Below, in pieces: positions 7,400 through 16,044 of a stretch of 30,371 bases of DNA; the first letter of the stretch is position 1, and each line of letters opens with the position of its first letter. The position numbers were made by a program, and so were the translations under genes. The notes below the pieces were generated by a model that did not search any database, was not told the DNA's origin, and was given only the letters and a program-made list of their open reading frames with translations. Source of the DNA: an uncultured bacterium (GTDB lineage Bacteria; Cyanobacteriota; Vampirovibrionia; Gastranaerophilales; Gastranaerophilaceae); contig CABUAQ010000014.1 of assembly GCA_902489575.1 (NCBI GenBank), positions 1 to 30,371 on the forward strand. Reading direction: 5' to 3'.

Positions 7400-9937
7400 C
7401 TATGTATCAATATTTGTTGCATAAACAGCATTGGTTTCGATAAAGTCACGTCTTGGTTCAACTTTATCACCCATCAACACGTCAAACAACTGGTCACATA
7501 ACATTGCATCTTCAACATTAACTTTTAATAATGTTCTTGTTGCAGGATCCATTGTTGTTTCCCAAAGCTGCTGCGGCATCATTTCCCCTAATCCTTTGAA
7601 ACGTTGAATTTGTAATCCTTTTTGACCTCTGTCATCAATGATTTTTTGTAATCTCTCAAATGAGTCGATTTCGTATTTTTCGGTATCAGTTTCTAACAGA
7701 AGCCCGTCAGATTCTTCAATTAAGAAATCTCGAATAAGCGGATATGATGCTCTAAGTTTTTTATATTCAGAACTTTTAATAATGTTTTGGTTAAGTATAA
7801 CGTGTTCTTCTTCATTTAAATGTAAAATAAATGAGTATTTTGCGTTTTCAGGGTTATATTTAACTTCAACTTTGTAATTTTCTGCTTCCTGAATGTTATA
7901 ATTTTTTGCGTGATCTAATAAGTAGTGATTTAAATATTCACACACTTCATTCATTTTAGCTTGATTATCAAAGTCTTCAAGATTTATATTTGAACGAACA
8001 AGCCCCCTTAAAAATACTGCAGGGAATAAATTTAGGATAGGGTTGTTATATGAACGATAGAACTCTGACATATTTTTAATTAAGTCAAGTAGTTCATCCC
8101 CTGTTTTAACATTTTTCTTGCTCTTATCAGAAAGACTTAAGTTTTTAATTCCTCGTTCTTTAAGCATCTTATCTAATACGTGTTCATTAAACAAGTATTC
8201 TGAAGTTTTACCCTGAGTGACCTTGAATAAAGGCGGTTGAGCAATGTAAACATAGCCTTTTTCGATTAGCGGTCTTGCATAACGGAAAAAGAATGTTAAC
8301 ATTAATGTTCTAATGTGAGCACCGTCGACATCAGCATCTGTCATGATAATAATTTTGTGATATCTAAGTTTATCAATCTCAACTTCTTCCTCATTTCTGC
8401 TGATTTTAATTCCAAAGGCCTGAACCATAGATTGAATTTCGTTGTTACCGTAAATTCTGTCAAGTCTTGCTTTTTCAACGTTAAGAATTTTACCTCTTAA
8501 CGGCAAAATAGCCTGGAACATACGGTTTCTGCCTTGTTTAGCAGAACCACCGGCAGAATCACCCTCAACAAGGAAAATTTCACATTTTTCCGGTTCTCGA
8601 TTTGAACAGTCTGCAAGTTTACCTGGCAGAGTAGAATTTTCAAGAACGGTTTTTCTTCTTGTCAATTCTCTTGCTTTTCTTGCGGCTTCTCTTGCACGTT
8701 GAGCCTGAAGTGTTTTTTCAATAATAGTTTTTGCTATTTTTGGGTTAAATTCAAGCCATTCTTGTAATTTATCTTTTACCGCATCTTGAACAGCCCCCAT
8801 CGCTTCTTGAGAACCAAGCTTTTCTTTTGTCTGCCCTTCAAATTCAGGGTTAGGAATTTTAACAGATACAATTGCAGTCAAACCTTCACGAACATCTTCC
8901 CCTGAAAGGTTTTGGTCAGAATCTTTTAAAATATTATTTTTTCTTGCGTAATCATTAAGAACACGTGTGATAGAGTTTCTAAAACCTGTCAGGTGAGTTC
9001 CGCCTGAATGGGTATTAATGTTGTTTGCAAAAGATAAAACGCTTTCTGCGTAAGATTCGGTATACTGCATAGCAACTTCAACCTGCAATGCGCCGACAAC
9101 TTTATCAATATAGATAGGTTTTTCATGTAATACGTTTTTATTCTTGTTTAAGAATTCAACATAGCTTCCGATACCGCCTTCGTAGTGGAAAGTTTCAACT
9201 TCTTCAGAATCGTGGCGTGAGAAAATTATTTTCAATCCTTTGTTCAAAAATGCCATTTCTCGCAATCTGTTAGCGATAACATCGCAATCAATTTCAGTTG
9301 TTTCGGTAAAGATTTCAGGATCCGGCCACCATGTTGTTTTAGTTCCCGTTTTATCAGTTGCTTCGCCCTTTTCAACAGGAGCCATCGGCTCGCCTCTCAT
9401 ATATTCTTGACGCCAAACAAATCCTTGACGCGAAACTTCAACGATATATTTTTCGGATAAAGCGTTTACAACAGACGCTCCAACGCCGTGAAGTCCGCCG
9501 GAAACTTTATATCCGCCATCGCCAAATTTTCCGCCTGCGTGCAATACTGTGTGAACAATTTCAAGTGCGGATTTACCGCTGTCAGGTTTGATATCTACAG
9601 GAATACCACGACCGTTATCTTCTACCGTAATACTGTTATCCTTGTGAATAGTTACATAAATATCTGTACAAAAACCTGCTAAAGATTCATCAATTGAGTT
9701 ATCGACGATTTCATAAATACAGTGGTGCAAACCTCTTTGAGAAGTTGAGCCAATATACATCCCCGGTCTTATTCTAACAGCTTCCAACCCTTCTAAAACT
9801 CTGATATTATCAGCACTGTATTCTGCTGATGTACGGGTTTCAATTGCTTCAACCTGTTCATTAATTTGAACTTTTTCAACTTCTTTAAGTGCGTCCATTC
9901 CTTTATCATTTATCATGTCTTGTACGTTTTCTGACAT
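7400..9937 (-). CDS. gyrB: DNA gyrase subunit B
   Basis: 845-aa ATPase and TOPRIM subunit of DNA gyrase, which introduces negative supercoils with GyrA. GHKL ATPase motifs: EIVDNSIDE with the Mg/ATP Asn at residue 80, DNGRGIP (107-113), GGLHGVGASVVNALS (147-161) and the QTK loop (369-371). TOPRIM motifs: EGDSAGG (458-464) and DADVDGAH (534-541). The C-terminal tail RFKGLGEM (779-786) is intact. Two departures from compact GyrBs: a roughly 40-residue charged N-terminal extension, and an insert at about residues 584-755 between the VTQGKTSEYLF strand and the GLGEM tail, where E. coli GyrB also has an insert. SD GGGAGAAG and a strong promoter lie upstream. Confidence 0.97.
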   Translation of the reverse strand: MSENVQDMINDKGMDALKEVEKVQINEQVEAIETRTSAEYSADNIRVLEGLEAVRIRPGMYIGSTSQRGLHHCIYEIVDNSIDESLAGFCTDIYVTIHKDNSITVEDNGRGIPVDIKPDSGKSALEIVHTVLHAGGKFGDGGYKVSGGLHGVGASVVNALSEKYIVEVSRQGFVWRQEYMRGEPMAPVEKGEATDKTGTKTTWWPDPEIFTETTEIDCDVIANRLREMAFLNKGLKIIFSRHDSEEVETFHYEGGIGSYVEFLNKNKNVLHEKPIYIDKVVGALQVEVAMQYTESYAESVLSFANNINTHSGGTHLTGFRNSITRVLNDYARKNNILKDSDQNLSGEDVREGLTAIVSVKIPNPEFEGQTKEKLGSQEAMGAVQDAVKDKLQEWLEFNPKIAKTIIEKTLQAQRAREAARKARELTRRKTVLENSTLPGKLADCSNREPEKCEIFLVEGDSAGGSAKQGRNRMFQAILPLRGKILNVEKARLDRIYGNNEIQSMVQAFGIKISRNEEEVEIDKLRYHKIIIMTDADVDGAHIRTLMLTFFFRYARPLIEKGYVYIAQPPLFKVTQGKTSEYLFNEHVLDKMLKERGIKNLSLSDKSKKNVKTGDELLDLIKNMSEFYRSYNNPILNLFPAVFLRGLVRSNINLEDFDNQAKMNEVCEYLNHYLLDHAKNYNIQEAENYKVEVKYNPENAKYSFILHLNEEEHVILNQNIIKSSEYKKLRASYPLIRDFLIEESDGLLLETDTEKYEIDSFERLQKIIDDRGQKGLQIQRFKGLGEMMPQQLWETTMDPATRTLLKVNVEDAMLCDQLFDVLMGDKVEPRRDFIETNAVYATNIDT

Positions 9938-9970
9938 ATACTTCTCCCTAATCTACTGAAATATAGTAAC

Positions 9971-10000
9971 ATTATAGCACAAAAGAATTGTTCCTGCCAA
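9971..10000 (-). promoter_or_regulatory. Promoter of gyrB
   Basis: On the minus strand TTGGCA (9995-10000), an 18-base spacer and TATAAT (9971-9976) preceded by TG form an extended -10 promoter. The gyrB start lies about 27 bases after the expected transcription start. It is back to back with the hydrogen operon promoter at 10045-10073. Confidence 0.78.
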
Positions 10001-10044
10001 ATATGTTTACGATAATTTACTTCTTTAAGCTTTTATTTTTAAAC

Positions 10045-10073
10045 TTGCCATATTATTTCGAATATATTAGAAT
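10045..10073 (+). promoter_or_regulatory. Promoter of the hydrogenase operon
   Basis: TTGCCA (10045-10050), 17-base spacer, TAGAAT (10068-10073); each hexamer is one base from consensus. It lies about 20 bases of leader upstream of the first mini-ferredoxin gene. I see no clear Rex or FNR-type palindrome around it. Confidence 0.72.
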
Positions 10074-10100
10074 TATCTATATAGTAAAAGTGAGGAAGTA

Positions 10101-10337
10101 ATGAAACATAATATAAAAGTTTGTATGGGCAGTGCCTGTTTTGCCCGTGGAAATGTTGAGAATTTAAACTTTATAGAAAATTATATTAAAGAAAATAATT
10201 TAGATGCTGAATTAGAGTTATCCGGTGAGTTATGCAAAGAAAAATGCAGTGTCGGTCCAAATATATATATAGATGATGTTTTGTACACTGAACTTAATCC
10301 CGGGAAACTAGAAAATATATTAAAAAATTTGTCGTAA
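10101..10337 (+). CDS. Thioredoxin-like [2Fe-2S] mini-ferredoxin (NuoE/HydC-like)
   Basis: 78-aa protein matching the thioredoxin-like [2Fe-2S] domain found in NuoE, HndA and HydC. The cluster ligands are C8 and C13 (VCMGSACFARG) and C45 and C49 (ELCKEKCSVGPNIYID), the usual C-x4-C plus C-x3-C arrangement. The start has SD GAGGAAG and a promoter just upstream. It opens the hydrogen operon and lies 22 bases before the HydS-type gene, so it probably passes electrons to or from one of the two hydrogenases. It lacks the N-terminal helical part of full NuoE. A second copy of this protein type lies at 13278-13535. Confidence 0.87.
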   Translation: MKHNIKVCMGSACFARGNVENLNFIENYIKENNLDAELELSGELCKEKCSVGPNIYIDDVLYTELNPGKLENILKNLS

Positions 10338-10359
10338 ATTAAAAATTTAGGGGTTAGAT

Positions 10360-12081
10360 ATGAATAATCAAAATCCGGTATATACGCTAATTAATGAGTG
10401 TCATGATTGTTACAGGTGCGTACGGGAATGTCCGGTAAAAGCAATCAAAATTGAAAATAACCATGCATCCGTTATTCCCGAGAAATGTATTTCTTGTGGA
10501 AATTGTGTTAAGGCTTGCCCGACAAATGCAAAATGTGTAAGAAATGATTTGGAACGGGTAAAAAATCTTATGATAAGCGGAAAGGATGTATATGTATCTT
10601 TAGCTCCGTCTTGGAACGGAGTATTTGAGCGCTCCCCTCAAAAAATGATTGCTATTTTAAAAAATTTAGGGTTTAAAGAAGTTTCAGAAACTGCTCTCGG
10701 TGCACAGGAAGTTTCTATAAAGACGGCGCAAATGCTGAATGAAACAAAAAGCGGCTTATGGATTTCCAGTGCTTGTCCTGTCATTGTAAACTACTTGAGA
10801 TTATACAAGCCTGAATTTTCTCAATATATAACTCCAATTGCTTCTCCTGCCAGAACACACGCAAAAATGCTGAGAGAAAAATATGGGAATGACATTGCTA
10901 TTGTATTTATTGGTCCGTGTATTGGCAAAAAAAATGAAGCTGATGCTCCTGATGGACTGATTGATATTGCCTTAACTTTTGAAGAATTAAAAATTTGGAT
11001 TAATGATCAAATTCCCGATACATCATCAATTCAGGTAGACAGTAATTTAAGTTTTGTTCCTTATAATGCAAATGAAGGTGCATTATATCCGCTGGATGGC
11101 GGTATGAATGAAACAATAAAAAGAATTGGGGTTAAACCGGAAGTTCAGCTCCTGTCAGTGTCAACAATTGCCGGGTTTGAGAGGGCATTAGATAATTTGG
11201 AACCTGATAAGCTAAGCCGTCCGATTTTTGTTGAAGCTCTTGCGTGCGACGGTGGGTGTATTGCAGGGCCTTGTATTTCTACAAAGAAGGCAAGTTTGAG
11301 TATTATGTCTGATATTTTGTCAAAAATAGATTACAGAGATGATATTCCGAAGCAAGCTCAGTGTGTTGTTAATTATAAATATGAGCCGCAAGCAGTTCCG
11401 GAATCAAAATATTCATTAGAAGAGATTTCTCGAACAATGAAAAAAATCGGAAAACATTCATCTGAAGATGAATTAAACTGCGGCGGATGCGGTTATTCAT
11501 CTTGCCGCGAACTTGCAATTGCGCTACTTGACGGAGTTGCAGAACCTTCAATGTGCGTTTCTTATATGAGAAAAATTGCAATGAGAAAAGCTGCTGCTAT
11601 GCTTAGATGTATGCCTGCTGCTATTGTTATGGTTGATAATAATATGAACATTCTGGAAGCAAATGACAGTTTTATGAAAATGTTTACAGGCGATATGTAT
11701 GAAATATTCAAAGCAAGACCTGACGGCATGACCGGTGCTGCTATTGATAGAATTGTAGAATTTTCGGACATATTCAGAACCATTTTAAAAACAGGCAAAG
11801 ATTTGCACAAAGAGCATTATAATGTCAAAGACAGGCTATATGATATCAACGCATTTACCATCGAACCAAACGAAATTGTAGGTGCAATTATAACAGATGT
11901 CACACAGACTGAAACAACAAGAGAAAAAATTTCAGAAAAAGCAAAGGAAGTTATTTCCAAAAATATTTCCATTGTACAGGAAATTGCCTGTCTGCTGGGT
12001 GAGCATATGGTTGAAACTGAAACTCTATTAAATTCCATTGCAAATGATTATGATGATAAAACTGATGAAGGAGATAGCTAA
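10360..12081 (+). CDS. hydS: HydS-type sensory [FeFe]-hydrogenase with PAS domain
   Basis: 573-aa fusion of the group C (HydS) type. Order: two [4Fe-4S] ferredoxin motifs (C14, C17, C20, C24; C43, C46, C49, C53); H-cluster domain with ligands C139 (SSACP), C187 (GPCIGKKNE), C296 and C300 (ALACDGGC); an extra [4Fe-4S] motif CGGCGYSSC (C374, C377, C382, with C399); a PAS domain (about 415-515); and a charged helical tail. The proton-relay cysteine of catalytic enzymes (first C of TSCCP) is alanine 138, as in other sensory HydS proteins, so slow turnover and a sensing role are likely. It is followed two bases later by a PP2C phosphatase gene, the likely output partner. Maturation genes hydEFG are not in the window. 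Confidence 0.9.
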   Translation: MNNQNPVYTLINECHDCYRCVRECPVKAIKIENNHASVIPEKCISCGNCVKACPTNAKCVRNDLERVKNLMISGKDVYVSLAPSWNGVFERSPQKMIAILKNLGFKEVSETALGAQEVSIKTAQMLNETKSGLWISSACPVIVNYLRLYKPEFSQYITPIASPARTHAKMLREKYGNDIAIVFIGPCIGKKNEADAPDGLIDIALTFEELKIWINDQIPDTSSIQVDSNLSFVPYNANEGALYPLDGGMNETIKRIGVKPEVQLLSVSTIAGFERALDNLEPDKLSRPIFVEALACDGGCIAGPCISTKKASLSIMSDILSKIDYRDDIPKQAQCVVNYKYEPQAVPESKYSLEEISRTMKKIGKHSSEDELNCGGCGYSSCRELAIALLDGVAEPSMCVSYMRKIAMRKAAAMLRCMPAAIVMVDNNMNILEANDSFMKMFTGDMYEIFKARPDGMTGAAIDRIVEFSDIFRTILKTGKDLHKEHYNVKDRLYDINAFTIEPNEIVGAIITDVTQTETTREKISEKAKEVISKNISIVQEIACLLGEHMVETETLLNSIANDYDDKTDEGDS

Positions 12082-12083
12082 TA

Positions 12084-13247
12084 ATGTTTATTGATATCGA
12101 CTGTAAGCAGGTGAAAAAATATAATCAAAATGCTTATGGTGATTATTTTGTTTCCAAAAGGTATCCGGATGAGGCAAAATTAATTGCGGTTTTATCAGAC
12201 GGCTTAGGCAGCGGAATCAAAGCGAATATACTATCTTGTATGACTGCGACTATGCTGTTGCGATTTGTTGAAAATGAACAAATACCTATCAAAAAAGCTG
12301 CGGAAATTGTTATGAACTCTTTGCCTGTTTGTAAAATTAGGAAAATCAGTTATTCTACGTTTTCGGTTATTGATGTGAATGATGATGGACTTGCAAGAAT
12401 TGCGGAAGAGGGGAATCCCGAATTTATATGGATTAGAAATAATGAAGTTATACAGCCTCCTTATGATACAATTCCTTCTAAAACTTTTAAAAATAGATGT
12501 ATGAAGGTGTACAAGCTTCATATGGAGCTGGGTGACAGACTTATATTTTGTTCTGATGGTATTACGCAGGCGGGTTTGGGTAATGGGAGATTAAAACTGG
12601 GATTAAGACGTGAGGGTTTGATAAATCTGTTGCTTGCAAAAATTGATCAGGAACCAGAGATTTCAAGTTCTGAATTGTGTGCATATGTTATCCGCCAGGC
12701 AAAAAATATTGAAACAGACAGACTCCCGAAAGATGATATTTCAGTTTGTGTTCTATATTTTAGAGAACCAAGAACCTCTTTAATTTTTACGGGGCCTCCT
12801 TTCAATCAAAAAAAAGATGCAGAATATGCAAGATTATTTCAGGAGTTTCAGGGGAAAAAAGCGATATGCGGCGGGACAACGGCTAATCTTATCTCCAGAG
12901 AATTAAATCTTCCCATTACAATGGATAAAGAAATTAGTATCGGGAAACTTCCAAGCTGTTCATATATGGATGGAGTAGACTTAGTTACGGAGGGGATTTT
13001 AACTCTGACAGAAACTTTAGAATGTCTTGAAACCGGTAGGTTAGATATTGACAATGCGGCAGGAAAGCTGATAAAATTTTTACTGGATAGTGATTGCATA
13101 AATTTTATGGTAGGTGCAAAATTAAATCAGGCTCACTATAATCCGGCGTTACCTGTTGAAATTGAAATCAGGAAAAATATTATAAAAAAAATGACAACAG
13201 TACTGCAGGATAAGTATTTTAAAAAAGTTAGTGTACAATATATATAG
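12084..13247 (+). CDS. SpoIIE/PP2C-family serine phosphatase linked to HydS
   Basis: 387-aa predicted Mn/Mg-dependent phosphoserine/threonine phosphatase. PP2C metal sites are seen as VLSDGLGSG (D39), FCSDGITQAG (D158) and PKDDISVCVL (D217, D218). Residues from about 230 on form a separate C-terminal region with FTGPP and GGTTANLISREL (263-274); this is not part of the standard PP2C fold and may be a dedicated domain of hydrogenase-linked phosphatases. No membrane segment. SD AGGAG precedes the start and the HydS stop is two bases upstream. The natural reading is that HydS senses H2 or redox state through its H-cluster and PAS and controls this phosphatase, which acts on an unknown phosphoprotein. 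The target is not visible here. Confidence 0.87.
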   Translation: MFIDIDCKQVKKYNQNAYGDYFVSKRYPDEAKLIAVLSDGLGSGIKANILSCMTATMLLRFVENEQIPIKKAAEIVMNSLPVCKIRKISYSTFSVIDVNDDGLARIAEEGNPEFIWIRNNEVIQPPYDTIPSKTFKNRCMKVYKLHMELGDRLIFCSDGITQAGLGNGRLKLGLRREGLINLLLAKIDQEPEISSSELCAYVIRQAKNIETDRLPKDDISVCVLYFREPRTSLIFTGPPFNQKKDAEYARLFQEFQGKKAICGGTTANLISRELNLPITMDKEISIGKLPSCSYMDGVDLVTEGILTLTETLECLETGRLDIDNAAGKLIKFLLDSDCINFMVGAKLNQAHYNPALPVEIEIRKNIIKKMTTVLQDKYFKKVSVQYI

Positions 13248-13277
13248 GTATCATTATACTGTATAAGGAAGGTGAAA

Positions 13278-13535
13278 ATGGAAAAAATTAGTGTAAAAGT
13301 TTGTTTAGGAACAACTTGTTTTGTTATGGGTTCTGCAAATCTACAGGAATTAATTGAATTAGTTCCCCAAAAATATGGTGATAAAGTTGATGTTTCAGGT
13401 GTACCTTGCCTGGGACTTTGCTCAACAGACTGGGAATTTTCCAAAGCACCTTATGTAAAAGTTGATAACGAAGTTATTAAAGAAGCAACGGTGGATAAAG
13501 TTATTAGTGCAATTGATAAAAAGTTAGCAAAGTAA
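13278..13535 (+). CDS. Second thioredoxin-like [2Fe-2S] mini-ferredoxin
   Basis: 85-aa paralogue of the protein at 10101-10337, with the same ligand pattern: C7 and C12 (VCLGTTCFVMG), then C42 and C46 (VPCLGLCSTDW). I choose ATG at 13278 because AGGAAGG (13266-13272) sits 5 bases upstream; a GTG two codons earlier (13272) is possible but overlaps the SD. It lies 15 bases before the [FeFe]-hydrogenase gene and is likely its electron partner. Two such small ferredoxins flanking the HydS-phosphatase pair suggest separate electron routes for the sensory and catalytic enzymes. Confidence 0.87.
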   Translation: MEKISVKVCLGTTCFVMGSANLQELIELVPQKYGDKVDVSGVPCLGLCSTDWEFSKAPYVKVDNEVIKEATVDKVISAIDKKLAK

Positions 13536-13550
13536 TATAGAGGAAATATC

Positions 13551-15014
13551 ATGGCTATAAATACCCCTAAACAAACATCTCACTTGAAACGAGAAATACT
13601 TGTAAGACTTATAAAAGCGTACTTAAGTGATAATTTTGAGGAAAATACAAGATTAATTCCTTATGATATGCGTCCGAAAGGTAGTGAGGTTCCATATAGG
13701 TGCTGTATTCATAAAGAAAGAGCAATTTTGCGTGATAGAGCAATTGCAGGATTGGGTTTGTCTATTGAGGATGCCCGGGATAGTGAATTATTATCTACGC
13801 TTGCAGCTAAAGCTAAAGAAAGGACCCAACCTGAAGAAAATCCGTTGACAGTGTTGCAAACTGCGTGTAAAGGCTGTGTTCCATCAAGAATATACGTAAC
13901 AGATCTTTGTCAGGGTTGTGTTGCAAGACCATGTGAAGCAACTTGCAGATTTGGTGCAATAAAAGTTGAAAATGGGAAATCTGTTATTGACCCCGAAAAA
14001 TGTAAAAATTGTGGAATGTGCGCACAGGTGTGTCCTTATCAGGCGATTGCAAAAATTATTGTTCCGTGTGAAAATGCTTGTCCTGTTGGTGCTATCGCTA
14101 AAGATGAAGAAGGGCATGCTCATATTGATTTTGAAAAATGTATTTCTTGTGGCAAGTGTGTAAGTGCTTGTCCGTTTGGTGCTGTGCATGAAAAGAGTCA
14201 AATTATTGACATCTTAAAAGTGATAAAAGCGGGTAAAAAAGTTGTTGCGATGATTGCTCCGGCTATTATGGGGCAGTTGCCTTGCACCCCAAAACAACTA
14301 AAACAGGCAATTTTATCACTCGGGTTTTCTGATGTTGTAGAAGTTGCTGAAGGTGCTGATATTACAACAAAAAATGAAGCTGCCGAATTTAAAGAAAGAA
14401 TGGAAAAAGGCGAAGGCTTTATGACAACATCTTGTTGTGCCGGATATAACGAACTTGTAGATAAGCATGTTCCGGAGTTGAAACCTTTTAGATCGGAAAC
14501 CAAAACTCCGGCATACTACACGGCTGAATTAGTAAAAAAAGATATGCCGGAAGCCGTTACTGTATTTTTTAGCCCTTGTGTTGCCAAAAGGCGTGAAGCT
14601 TTGCAAAATCCTAAAATAGATTATGTTTTAAATTTTGAAGAATTAGGGGCATGGTTTATTGCCCTAAATGTTCAACTATCAGAATGTGATGAATCTGAAT
14701 TTAGAACAGAATCGTCTGCTCAAGGCAGGAATTTTGCGAACACAGGAGGTGTTGCCGGTGCGGTTAACTCCTTGCTTGATGATGGTGAAAAAGCGACAGC
14801 ATACGTCGTAGACGGCTTAAATAAACAATCCATAAGAGATTTGAAAAAATTTGCCAAAAACGGTAAGTGCGAATTTGGTAATCTGATTGAAGTTATGGCT
14901 TGTACCGGCGGCTGTCTAGGCGGTTCAAGCACAATTAATGCTTACAAGCCTGCTTTGAAGCAGTTAAATACATATGTAAGTGAAAGTCCTGAAATAAGAG
15001 ATATAGTTAAATAA
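13551..15014 (+). CDS. Monomeric [FeFe]-hydrogenase, group B-like
   Basis: 487-aa ferredoxin-type [FeFe]-hydrogenase, expected to form or oxidise H2. An N-terminal cysteine-containing region (C51-C52, C106, C109, C120, C123, C128, C132) precedes two [4Fe-4S] motifs (C151, C154, C157, C161; C197, C200, C203, C207) separated by PCENACPVGAI. H-cluster motifs: TTSCCAGY (proton-relay C295, ligand C296), SPCVAKRRE (C343) and MACTGGCLGG (C451, C455). The usual proline after CC is alanine 297. Unlike HydS, the relay cysteine is kept, so this is the likely catalytic enzyme. The long Cys-rich N terminus and the PCENACP link resemble group B monomeric enzymes of gut anaerobes. SD GAGGA precedes the start; it is the last gene of the operon. 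Confidence 0.92.
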   Translation: MAINTPKQTSHLKREILVRLIKAYLSDNFEENTRLIPYDMRPKGSEVPYRCCIHKERAILRDRAIAGLGLSIEDARDSELLSTLAAKAKERTQPEENPLTVLQTACKGCVPSRIYVTDLCQGCVARPCEATCRFGAIKVENGKSVIDPEKCKNCGMCAQVCPYQAIAKIIVPCENACPVGAIAKDEEGHAHIDFEKCISCGKCVSACPFGAVHEKSQIIDILKVIKAGKKVVAMIAPAIMGQLPCTPKQLKQAILSLGFSDVVEVAEGADITTKNEAAEFKERMEKGEGFMTTSCCAGYNELVDKHVPELKPFRSETKTPAYYTAELVKKDMPEAVTVFFSPCVAKRREALQNPKIDYVLNFEELGAWFIALNVQLSECDESEFRTESSAQGRNFANTGGVAGAVNSLLDDGEKATAYVVDGLNKQSIRDLKKFAKNGKCEFGNLIEVMACTGGCLGGSSTINAYKPALKQLNTYVSESPEIRDIVK

Positions 15015-15035
15015 TGAAATATTGATTTTTCAACA

Positions 15036-15070
15036 AATGTGCTTCACTTTACTCTAAAGTGAAGCACATT
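15036..15070. terminator. Strong hairpin between convergent hydrogenase and asparaginase genes
   Basis: Perfect 16-bp inverted repeat (15036-15051 with 15055-15070, containing GTGCTTCACTTTA) and a 3-base loop. It lacks a T run on either side, so it may be an RNA 3' end stabiliser or factor-assisted terminator rather than a textbook intrinsic terminator. Confidence 0.6.
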
Positions 15071-15090
15071 CCAATTAAAGATATAATTTT

Positions 15091-16044
15091 TTACAAGTGA
15101 GTAATTATACTTCCTATTTTTTCATTTAGGTGAGTTGTTATATCATGTGATAATTCTATATTCGCCCAATGAAGATTATTTATCAAATCTATTGTCACAA
15201 TTTCACGTGCTGTCATATCAGCATCACAAATTTTTACAATAAATCCTTCTTCAATTTCTGTATTAACAACTGCACAAAGTCCGCTTGCACCTACTTTTGC
15301 AATAAGAGTTGAGTTTTCCATAATTTTGGTGTCAGTTCTGTTTTCTCCACCTATAATATACGGGAAATTTAAAAATGCTTTTTTAATTCTTTCATATTCA
15401 GGGTTACAGAAAAGATTTAAGTAACCTTTTATCATATGCTCAAGCGGCATTGAATGTATGGGAACCCCGCATCCGTCTTTTGTTACAGGGTATTCGGAAT
15501 GCACTTCACAAAGCTCATATATTTTTCTTTTAATTTCTTTCTGCAGCGGATGATTTGGATTATCATAGTTATCCATATCCCAATCTTTTATTTTACACAA
15601 TCCGAGCATCATTGCGTGTTTTCCTGAGCAATTGTTATGAAGGACGGTTGCTTCATTTCCGCTTAATATAAGTTCAGTCTGAGCAGTTTTTGAAACTGGC
15701 AAATGGTTTCCGCATTTTAATTTCGATACAGGTATCTCAAATTTTTCCAGAATTTTTTGGACTGTTTCAATGTGTATTTTTTCGCCTGCATGTGAGGCTG
15801 CGCAAACGGCAATTTCTTTGTCCGACAAATCATATTTTTTGTCAAGTCCATAGTCTATCATAAGCGCTGCTTGAAGCGGTTTGGCACAGGAGCGCATATA
15901 AAACGGGTAATTTTTATCATCTCCGAGTTTTTCTATCAGCCGATCTTTACTGCATCTTACGACATATCCAAAGTGCTCTCTTTCAATTAATCCGTCACGA
16001 TTGTATGTTATGAGTTTTGCTGGTTCAGTATTTTTATTAATCAT
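15091..16044 (-). CDS. Type II asparaginase (ReAV / Asparaginase_II family)
   Basis: 317-aa enzyme of the Rhizobium etli-type asparaginase family, hydrolysing L-asparagine to aspartate and ammonia; it is unrelated to the E. coli AnsA/AnsB fold. Motifs: YMRSCAKPLQ (Ser52, Lys55 as the likely catalytic pair), AASHAGE (Ser84), NNCSGKHA (C139 and K142, equivalent to the metal-binding Cys/Lys of ReAV) and DGCGVP. No signal peptide, so cytoplasmic. The start at 16044 overlaps the end of the upstream MshEN-type gene by 8 bases, so the two are cotranscribed, although no functional link is apparent. The length is normal for the family. Confidence 0.9.
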   Translation of the reverse strand: MINKNTEPAKLITYNRDGLIEREHFGYVVRCSKDRLIEKLGDDKNYPFYMRSCAKPLQAALMIDYGLDKKYDLSDKEIAVCAASHAGEKIHIETVQKILEKFEIPVSKLKCGNHLPVSKTAQTELILSGNEATVLHNNCSGKHAMMLGLCKIKDWDMDNYDNPNHPLQKEIKRKIYELCEVHSEYPVTKDGCGVPIHSMPLEHMIKGYLNLFCNPEYERIKKAFLNFPYIIGGENRTDTKIMENSTLIAKVGASGLCAVVNTEIEEGFIVKICDADMTAREIVTIDLINNLHWANIELSHDITTHLNEKIGSIITHL

